A DNA stretch of 64,000 nucleotides from Treponema sp. (lineage in GTDB: Bacteria; Spirochaetota; Spirochaetia; Treponematales; Treponemataceae). A model generated the notes under the pieces. The model saw only the letters and a list, made by a program, of their open reading frames with translations, did not search any database and had not been told where the DNA came from. Below, piece after piece: positions 56,883-64,000 of the stretch. Where the stretch lies: positions 14,302-78,301 of the forward strand of contig JAAVAP010000013.1 of NCBI GenBank assembly GCA_014804005.1, read 5' to 3'. Position numbers and translations under genes: made by a program. Within the stretch, counting starts at the first letter, position 1. Every line of letters begins with the position of its first letter.

Positions 56883-57914
56883 CTATGCCTGCAACGCGGT
56901 GACCGCAACGGTCGCCACTATGTCATCGACATTGCAGCCTCGGCTCAAGTCGTTTAGCGGCTTCGCGAATCCTTGGCACACAGGACCGATTGCCATCCAG
57001 CCGCCCATTCTCTGCGCGATTTTGTAGCCGATGTTGCCCGCGTTGATGTTGGGGAAAACGAAAACGTTCGCGTGTCCCGCAACATCGCTTCCTGGAGCTT
57101 TGAGTGCGCCCACTTCCGGAGCCACCGCCGCGTCGAACTGGAACTCGCCGTCAAGCGCGAGGGCGGGCGATTTTTCCTTCGCAAGCCGCACGGCTTCCTG
57201 CACTTTCGGAACGCTCTTGAAAAATTTGTCGTCGTTTCCGCTTCCCTTCGTGCTGAACGAAAGGAGCGCGACACGCGGCTCGATTCCAGCAATCTTTTTC
57301 GCGGTGTCGGCTGTGGCAATCGCGATGTCCGAAAGTTCCTCGGCGGAAGGCTCGATGTTTATCGCGCAGTCCGCCAAAAGAGCCACTCCTTCGGGAATGT
57401 ATTTGTTGCCACCCTGCGGAGCAACCATGATGAAACTTGAGGAAACTGTCTTGATTCCCGCCGCAGTCTTTATGACTTGAAGTCCCGGGCGGAGCGTGTT
57501 CGCCGTGGAATGGCACGCACCCGAGACAAAGCCGTCGGCATCGCCAGCCTTGAGAATGAGCGCGCCGAACATCGTTCGGTCTTTCAGCAAATAAGCTTTC
57601 GCGTCCTCCACCGTGGCGTATTCGGGCGCGCCTGTTTTCTTGTTGACTTTTCCTTCGCGCGCCTTGAACAAAATTTCCGCGTACTTGTCGATGTTCGAGC
57701 TTGTAGCAGGATCGACTAGCTCGATTCCGCTTGTGTCCACTTCGGGCGCGACGCGCTTGCATTCTTCGGCGTTTCCGATGAGGATGATTTTCGCGATGCC
57801 TTCGCGCACGATTTTCGCCGCCGCTTCCACAACGCGCTTGTCCTCGCCTTCGCACAGGACGATTTTCTTTCCCGCAGCCTTTGCCTTTTCCTTCAATTGT
57901 TCAGCAAAATCCAT
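56883..57914 (-). CDS. pta: Phosphate acetyltransferase
   Basis: AAGKKIVLCEGEDKRVVEAAAKIVREGIAKIILIGN; DGFVSGACHSTANTLRPGLQVIKTAAGIKTVSS; FPNINAGNIGYKIAQRMGGWMAIGPVCQGFAKPLNDLSRGC. Confidence 0.95.
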   Translation of the reverse strand: MDFAEQLKEKAKAAGKKIVLCEGEDKRVVEAAAKIVREGIAKIILIGNAEECKRVAPEVDTSGIELVDPATSSNIDKYAEILFKAREGKVNKKTGAPEYATVEDAKAYLLKDRTMFGALILKAGDADGFVSGACHSTANTLRPGLQVIKTAAGIKTVSSSFIMVAPQGGNKYIPEGVALLADCAINIEPSAEELSDIAIATADTAKKIAGIEPRVALLSFSTKGSGNDDKFFKSVPKVQEAVRLAKEKSPALALDGEFQFDAAVAPEVGALKAPGSDVAGHANVFVFPNINAGNIGYKIAQRMGGWMAIGPVCQGFAKPLNDLSRGCNVDDIVATVAVTALQA

Positions 57915-58037
57915 AATTAAACTCCTTAAGCCACTTCAAAAAAACAGGCAAGCCGCCTTGTTCTAGCGAACGCATTTTGCAGAATGCAATCACTTCTTTG
58001 GGCGACTTTTTGTTCTTGAAGCAGTTTTTTTATTATA

Positions 58038-59522
58038 TCACTTCATCGCGATTTTTACAACATTGATTGCGCCGTCGTATATTTTTATTTTGTCGTTGTC
58101 CAAAATGTTCTTGATGTAAAGTTTGAGAAGGTCGTCCTCTTCGATCAGCGTCTTCAAAATGCGTCTCAAGATTTGGGGATTGTCGGCTTCCTTCGTGCCG
58201 CCTCCGATTTCGGAAGAACGAATCGCGCCCCACGCCTCATGCCGCCCGACGCGCTGAATGAAAAGCTTCGGAATCGGATAGAACGAAAGTTCGCTCGGCT
58301 TCGTTATCATCACGTCGCTCACATGCATCAAAAGATTCGTGCAATATACCGCCGCGTAAAAATCAGAATGCAAGAAAACGTGCACGCCAGCCAACTTGTT
58401 TTGTTTCGCGCCTTCCGCAAACGCTTGAGTTTCTTCCCAGTCCGTGTGCATTTGATACGGAATCGATATTTTTTCAAGCTCGCGCTTGAGCTCATTCCAG
58501 CGACCTTCGTGGTCGCCCATGTTTATCAGAAGGCAGACTTTTTCCTGCTCGATGTACGCCTTGCAATAATTCGCGATCTCGCCGAATTTCGCGGCCTGCG
58601 CTCCAGCCCCTCCCATCGTCAAAAGGAAGCGCCGCGCCTCGTGATTTTTTTCGCGTTCAAGCCGCATTTCGCAGTCCGACTTTATCGAGGCGAGAATTTC
58701 GTAGTCAACATAATGCCCCGTCTGCGCGATTTCTTCCTGCGGAAGGCAGTTCAAAATCGGCGCGCCCTTTTCCATGTGGAGAAGCGTGCGGTAGCCCATA
58801 TACGCGCTTGGCGACTGAACCGTGTGGACGCTTCCTTCCACGAGCCAAAACGCGAGCGGCAGATTGTCGGGAATCATCGAGACGACTTTTTTCATTCCGC
58901 ACAAAACCGCGCTCCAGCCCACCCAAGGATGAGCTGCGACAACGGGAATTTCTTTCGGCAGTTTTTCGAACGCCGCCTTGAAAAGCTTCGAGATTTCGCG
59001 GTTTTGGATCGCAGAGTCAAGATGCGCGTTCATTCCGCTTGTGATTGGCTCCCAAATCAGCGTGTTGAAAATTTTCGATTTCTGCGAAAAGCGCGAAAGC
59101 GAATTGTAGATTCCTTCGAGGAATTTTATGGACTTTTCAATCGGAGTTCCCGAAAACGACATCAAGTCCAAAAGATACGCGCGGACTCCCATGCTGTGGG
59201 CCGCGCTCGCAAGTGCGATCGCAATCCGCCAATGCCCGAATCCCATCCTGATCGTGCCGATGATAAGCGAATTGTTCGGCTCGATTTCTCGCATTTTGAT
59301 GGGCGCGCCATTTTCGTCGAGCATAGATTCGGCCTCGCTTCGCCGCACCAAGGTGAGCACATGGAAATTCCTGTAGACTTCGCCCTTGGGAACTGCCACC
59401 AAGTCCAACGCCTCGCGCTGAACGCCGAAAAGTTTTCGGCATGCCATGCTTCCCAAGCGCGCCCTTGCCGCGGCAAAACGAGAAACCTTGTTTTGGAAAA
59501 TGACGCTTTCCTTTTTTTTCAT
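58038..59522 (-). CDS. Conserved hypothetical, GT-B/MGDG-synthase-like glycosyltransferase fold
   Basis: IGTIRMGFGHWRIAIALASAAHSMGVRAYLLD (GxGH-like), ARRFLLTMGGAGAQAAKFGEIANYC, SDVMITKPSELSFYPIPKLFIQ; 4-nt overlap with metE. Confidence 0.55.
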   Translation of the reverse strand: MKKKESVIFQNKVSRFAAARARLGSMACRKLFGVQREALDLVAVPKGEVYRNFHVLTLVRRSEAESMLDENGAPIKMREIEPNNSLIIGTIRMGFGHWRIAIALASAAHSMGVRAYLLDLMSFSGTPIEKSIKFLEGIYNSLSRFSQKSKIFNTLIWEPITSGMNAHLDSAIQNREISKLFKAAFEKLPKEIPVVAAHPWVGWSAVLCGMKKVVSMIPDNLPLAFWLVEGSVHTVQSPSAYMGYRTLLHMEKGAPILNCLPQEEIAQTGHYVDYEILASIKSDCEMRLEREKNHEARRFLLTMGGAGAQAAKFGEIANYCKAYIEQEKVCLLINMGDHEGRWNELKRELEKISIPYQMHTDWEETQAFAEGAKQNKLAGVHVFLHSDFYAAVYCTNLLMHVSDVMITKPSELSFYPIPKLFIQRVGRHEAWGAIRSSEIGGGTKEADNPQILRRILKTLIEEDDLLKLYIKNILDNDKIKIYDGAINVVKIAMK

Positions 59523-61768
59523 TTGTCGTATTTGCTGCGCATTTCTTTTGCGGCGGCGACAAGATTTTTGAGGCTTTCGACTGTCTCGCTTTCTCCGCGC
59601 GTCTTAAGGCCGCAGTCCGGATTCACCCAAAGTTTTTCCACCGGCTCTTTTTGCAACATCTTTTCAAGCGCGGAAACGATTTCCTCTTTGGAAGGAATTC
59701 GCGGCGAGTGGATGTCGTAAACGCCAGGACCTACTTCCGTGCGGAAATTCGCCTCTTTGAGCGCGTCCAAAATCTTTAGGTCGCTCCTGCTCGCTTCGAA
59801 CGTGATCACGTCCGCATCCATTTCATCGATGTCTCGGATGATGTCGTTGAATTCGCTGTAGCACATGTGGGTGTGGATTTGCGTTTCCGCCTTGACACCC
59901 GAATGCACGAGACGGAACGCCGGAATCGCCCAATCCAAATATTGCGAATGCCAGTCGCTTTTTCGAAGCGGAAGCTTTTCGCGCAGCGCGGCTTCGTCAA
60001 TCTGAATTATCCTGATTCCGTTCTTTTCCAAGTCAAGCACTTCGTCCCTGATTGCGAGCGCGATTTGCAATGTCTGATCTTTTATCGGGATGTCCTCGCG
60101 CGGGAACGACCAGTTCAATATCGTGACAGGACCTGTGAGCATTCCTTTTACAGGACGCTTTGAAAGGCTCTGCGCGTAAGCCGACCATTCCACAGTGATG
60201 GCGTTCTTTCGGCTCACGTCGCCCCAAATGACAGGCGGCTTTACGCAGCGAGTTCCGTAGGACTGAACCCATGCGTTCTGCGTGAACAAGAATCCTTCCA
60301 GATTATTTCCGAAATATTCCACCATGTCGTTGCGTTCGAATTCGCCGTGAACCAAAACGTCTATGTCAAGCTCTTCCTGCAAGCGAATGCACTCGGCGAT
60401 TTTCTTGCGGTTGAATTCGACATACTGCTCTTTTGTTATTACGCCCTTTTTGAAATCGGCACGGTTTTTGCGCACCTCCCTTGTCTGCGGGAACGAGCCG
60501 ATTGTGGTCGTAGGGAACGGCGGCAAATTGAATTCTTTCTTTTGGATTTTTTCGCGTTCGGCGAAGTCGGGCTTTCGCACGAAATCGGCGTCGCGCAAAT
60601 TCTTGAGCGCGTTCTGAACATCGCCGTTCGGAGAGACGCGATTTTTTTCGAAGAGTTCAGAGTTCGTCTTGACGCAAGCGATGTCCGAAAGTTCCGAAAG
60701 CTTTTCTTCCGCGAACGAAAAGTGCTTGAGGATTTCAGCGGAAAGCTTTTCCTCGTTGCGCGTGGTGTACGGAACGTGCAAAAGCGAGCATGAAAATCCT
60801 GCCACGATGTTGTCGCGCGGAACGGATTTTTCTATTTCCGACAAAAGAGAGGCGACCTTCGCGTAGTTCGCGCGCCAAATGTTCTTTCCCGTCGCGATTC
60901 CCGCGAACAAAAGCGCGTTCTTCGGAAACGACCTTTTCACGAGCGAAAGAGTTTCCTTTCCTTCCACAAAGTCAAGTCCGAAGCCGTCGAACGCAAGGGC
61001 TGTAACTGCTTCATAACTGTCGCGGATGTCGCCGAAATAAGTTTGCAGGAGGACTTTGATTTTTTTGCCATTGAGAATCTTTTCGTAAAGCGATTCAAAG
61101 AATTTCACGTCCGAAGAATCCGTGTCGAACACCAAAGCAGGCTCGCAGATTGAAATCCATTTCGCGCCCGCCGCGCTCGTTTCATCCAAAAGCTTTTTGT
61201 ATGCGGCGCAAATGTCTTCGGCATAGTCGCCCCGGCTCTTTCCTTGCACATAGGTTGCGAAATGCAAGAATGTGTATGGGCCTATTACGCTTGGAACGGT
61301 TTCAATTCCCATGGCTTTCGCTTCCGAAAATTCCGCGAGAAGCTTTTCCGCGTTGAGCGAGATTTTCGCGTCCTGCTCAAGCTCTGGAACAATGTAATGG
61401 TAGTTCGTGTTGAACCATTTCTTCATCGGAAGCGCCTTCACGTCGCCTTGCTCGCCTTGATAGCCGTGAGCCATGGCGAAATAAGTGTCGAGCGCGCTCA
61501 AGCCAAGCGACTTGTAGCGGGATGGAATCGCCCCGAGCATCACCGCCACGTCAAGCATCGCGTCGTAATATGAGAAGTCGTTTGACGGAATGAAATCAAT
61601 CTTTGCGGCGGACTGCTTTTTCCAGCCGTATTCACGAAGCGCCTTCGCGCACGATTCCAATTCTTCGCAGAAAATTTCTTTTGCGAAATATTTTTCTTCC
61701 GCAAATTTCAATTCTCTTTTCGCCCCGATTCTGGGGAAACCGATAACAAATGTTTTGTAGTTACTCAT
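59519..61768 (-). CDS. metE: Cobalamin-independent methionine synthase MetE
   Basis: IGFPRIGAKRELKFAEEKYF; LPPFPTTTIGSFPQTREVRKNRADFKKG; HGEFERNDMVEYFG; IQIDEAALREKLPL; HSPRIPSKEEI..LWVNPDCGLKTRGE. Confidence 0.96.
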   Translation of the reverse strand: MSNYKTFVIGFPRIGAKRELKFAEEKYFAKEIFCEELESCAKALREYGWKKQSAAKIDFIPSNDFSYYDAMLDVAVMLGAIPSRYKSLGLSALDTYFAMAHGYQGEQGDVKALPMKKWFNTNYHYIVPELEQDAKISLNAEKLLAEFSEAKAMGIETVPSVIGPYTFLHFATYVQGKSRGDYAEDICAAYKKLLDETSAAGAKWISICEPALVFDTDSSDVKFFESLYEKILNGKKIKVLLQTYFGDIRDSYEAVTALAFDGFGLDFVEGKETLSLVKRSFPKNALLFAGIATGKNIWRANYAKVASLLSEIEKSVPRDNIVAGFSCSLLHVPYTTRNEEKLSAEILKHFSFAEEKLSELSDIACVKTNSELFEKNRVSPNGDVQNALKNLRDADFVRKPDFAEREKIQKKEFNLPPFPTTTIGSFPQTREVRKNRADFKKGVITKEQYVEFNRKKIAECIRLQEELDIDVLVHGEFERNDMVEYFGNNLEGFLFTQNAWVQSYGTRCVKPPVIWGDVSRKNAITVEWSAYAQSLSKRPVKGMLTGPVTILNWSFPREDIPIKDQTLQIALAIRDEVLDLEKNGIRIIQIDEAALREKLPLRKSDWHSQYLDWAIPAFRLVHSGVKAETQIHTHMCYSEFNDIIRDIDEMDADVITFEASRSDLKILDALKEANFRTEVGPGVYDIHSPRIPSKEEIVSALEKMLQKEPVEKLWVNPDCGLKTRGESETVESLKNLVAAAKEMRSKYDK

Positions 61769-61993
61769 TCGGACATTATATCAAAGGAAGAAAAAAAAGT
61801 CAATTACATAGTTTTCATATATATTTTAGGAGCGTAAGAAACTGCCGCAGGGCGAAAATATGGACGGAGAGGGAAAACAGGCAGAACGCTTTTGGACGTG
61901 GAACGAACTGGATGCCATAATGAAAGATTGGAATATCAGCATAAACCGTTGTTTTTTTATCTTTTCTTCGTTCGTTATAGATGAAACTTGATA

Positions 61994-62551
61994 TTATCGC
62001 CCTTCTTCCAGTTTTTCAATAATGCGGAATACTGTAGACGAAGGATTTGCGCTTTCTGTCAATGACTTAGCGTTGGCAACGGCTTCGAGCCGCCTGTTCC
62101 ATAAAATTTTCTTTTGAGTTTCCGTAAGCCTTCCTTTTTCATAGTTTTTCCATTCATTGCCACATTGCCTTAGTTTTTGCAAGCATCCAGCCGATGTTAA
62201 GGAATTTGGATTTTTCAAAGAATGGAGAAGAAACCAAAGCTCAATGCAAGGATTGCTCAAAAGTTTTGTCGCGGCAATTTTCTCCAATTTTGAATTGACC
62301 GAACTCACGTCCAAATCGTACATCAAAAATGTAGTGAAATTCTCATCGGTGAAAATTTTCACGTCATCGATTTTCTTTTGAACAAAATCCGAAGAAATTT
62401 CATTCCCCGTAATATTTGTAATGATTTTTATTGGCGACCTGTAATTTTGTCGCAGGAAATTTATATACGTTTCTTCAGTTTCGCCTTCGCAAAAGACAAT
62501 GTAAACGGGCTTCATTTTTCGCGGAGGCCGCTCTTCTCGTTTTCTTGCCAT
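61994..62551 (-). CDS. rloB: RloB-like protein (putative TOPRIM-type nuclease partner)
   Basis: VYIVFCEGETEETYINFLRQ; FTTFLMYDLDVSS; NPCIELWFLLHSL; start codon abuts the ATPase stop codon. Confidence 0.72.
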   Translation of the reverse strand: MARKREERPPRKMKPVYIVFCEGETEETYINFLRQNYRSPIKIITNITGNEISSDFVQKKIDDVKIFTDENFTTFLMYDLDVSSVNSKLEKIAATKLLSNPCIELWFLLHSLKNPNSLTSAGCLQKLRQCGNEWKNYEKGRLTETQKKILWNRRLEAVANAKSLTESANPSSTVFRIIEKLEEGR

Positions 62552-63790
62552 TTATTGCCCCAACAGTTTTTTTAAATTGCCGACAGAGGAATCAACGAAT
62601 GGCACGGCGTCGAACCGTCCTTGAATGTAGCCTTTCTCCGCGTCCATATTTTCGCGGAAATCCTTGTAATCATAAAGCGAATAAATTTCCGTAGAGCAAT
62701 CCTCTTTTTTGTTCACAAAAACAATTTGGTCGCGGCGGAGACGCTTTACGTCGATTATGTTCGTGTTGTGCGACGTGAAAAGCATCTGGGCGTTTTTCGA
62801 CGCATGCACCAGGTCGATGACAAAATCCGCAAGACGGGTGTGAAGGCTCGCGTCGAATTCGTCAAGCATGATGGACTTTCCGTTCTGCACGACATCAAGA
62901 AGCCTGAGCAAGATTCCGAAAAGCTGAATCGTTCCCGAAGATTCCTCTGTCTGCATGTCAAAAGAAATGCTCGGAGATTTTTTATGCGTCGTTACAAACC
63001 TCGTAATTTCATGCTCAACGACATTGCTTGTATTTGGGGCGAATGGATTTTGCATCGGCATGGCAATCCTTTCCCTCATAATTTTTATATCAGAAATATC
63101 GCTGTCGCAAATGGAAAATGCTTCCATGACAACAGGCTTGCATTTGTTGAACAATTCCTCGGTTGTCCTCTCGTTCAGATTCAGAAGTCCCAGCAAGAAA
63201 GTGTTCCAAAAATATAAATACAGTTTTTGGAAAAGCGGCCTGTTCATTGAACTGGCGCGGCTCAAATATAGATTTTTCCTGCTTACATTTGCCGCGACAT
63301 CAAGCGGACGATTCACAATTCCTTCCGCAAACGAATATTTTTGTTCTGCACTTTCGTCGCGGATGAAGATTTTTGCCCGCCTGTCATTTGGATAATAGTA
63401 CAAAGCTTCTTCCAAAATTTCTGTACGGGTCAAGGAAAAAGAATATTCGTATTCTATGTTTTCACAGACAAAATCAATTAGAAAGCGGCTTGGCTTTTTG
63501 TCGCATCCGTCAAACTTGAACGGCATAAAATTGAACACAACACCCGCATTGTGATTGTGCGATTCCAAAATCAGCGAGCAGCAAAATCGTATCGCTTTTA
63601 TTATATTAGACTTTCCGGAGGCGTTATGCCCAAAAAGACCAATTGTCTTTAAAACCTTCGTTCCGTTCCAGTCGATGACATTATCAGCAAGCGTTTTTGA
63701 CGCGGCAGTATTTATGTTTGCGGCCGTAAAATCAATGCAGATTTTGTCTTTTATCGAAAAAAAGTTTTCAAGTTCGATTTTTAACAGCAT
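62552..63790 (-). CDS. rloA: AAA family ATPase (RloA/AbiL-like, SMC/OLD-type)
   Basis: LLKIELENFFSIKDKICIDFTAAN; GLFGHNASGKSNIIKAIRFC (Walker A); SSGTIQLFGILLRLLDVVQNGKSIMLDEFDASLHTRLADFVIDL (signature/Walker B); ALMLFTSHNTNIID-like H-loop. Confidence 0.82.
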   Translation of the reverse strand: MLLKIELENFFSIKDKICIDFTAANINTAASKTLADNVIDWNGTKVLKTIGLFGHNASGKSNIIKAIRFCCSLILESHNHNAGVVFNFMPFKFDGCDKKPSRFLIDFVCENIEYEYSFSLTRTEILEEALYYYPNDRRAKIFIRDESAEQKYSFAEGIVNRPLDVAANVSRKNLYLSRASSMNRPLFQKLYLYFWNTFLLGLLNLNERTTEELFNKCKPVVMEAFSICDSDISDIKIMRERIAMPMQNPFAPNTSNVVEHEITRFVTTHKKSPSISFDMQTEESSGTIQLFGILLRLLDVVQNGKSIMLDEFDASLHTRLADFVIDLVHASKNAQMLFTSHNTNIIDVKRLRRDQIVFVNKKEDCSTEIYSLYDYKDFRENMDAEKGYIQGRFDAVPFVDSSVGNLKKLLGQ

Positions 63791-64000
63791 GAAACACCTA
63801 TATTTGTAATTATTCTACAAATATATCATTTAAAAGCAAACTTGTCAAGGAAATTTTGCTTTTCTATTATAATATAAACATGATTAAAGTTTTTCAATTC
63901 AACAATTGTTGCTTAAAATATGTCCGATAGTTAATAACAGACATCATCAAAAAAACAGTTTTAGACAATGATTTAAGAATTATATTTCTATATAAAATTA

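Noticed and set aside
58173-59720. 515-aa plus-strand ORF antisense to the 58038-59522 gene
   Set aside because: Antisense shadow; the opposite strand has structured, motif-bearing coding sequence and an operon-like overlap with metE.

Overview
The window is a spirochaete chromosomal segment, almost certainly Treponema-like judging by the gene set and order: FlbB/FliK-like/FlgD/FlgE; FlgN-FlgK-FlgL-FliW-CsrA; FliD-FlaG-FlaB-FlaB; DprA-TopA-XerC/D-HslVU; hexokinase. Most of it is dense housekeeping and flagellar coding sequence on both strands. There are four tRNA genes (His-GTG, Arg-TCG, Lys-CTT, Val-CAC) and several clear hairpin terminators. There is no rRNA, no CRISPR array and no intact IS element. 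The 5' edge carries a truncated BspA-like LRR/Ig-like surface protein followed by an unassigned P-loop protein and a probably frameshifted small ORF. The 3' edge is AT-rich and carries a two-gene AAA-ATPase + RloB/TOPRIM-like module (RloA/RloB, AbiL-like candidate defence system). Points most worth a second look: (1) a 9-G homopolymer at the junction of a LytTR response regulator and its GHKL histidine kinase, at once the end of the regulator ORF and the kinase Shine-Dalgarno region, so a candidate phase-variable switch next to a secreted beta-barrel-like protein; (2) a perfect 7-bp hairpin with an AGGA tetraloop upstream of a flagellin gene, in a genome whose fliW-csrA pair lies about 8 kb away, suggesting FliW-CsrA-flagellin control; (3) the RloA/RloB pair; (4) a structured intergenic element with a long hairpin and three exact-period 41-bp tandem repeats downstream of hslU. 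All calls come from reading the sequence and supplied ORFs; no database search was run.
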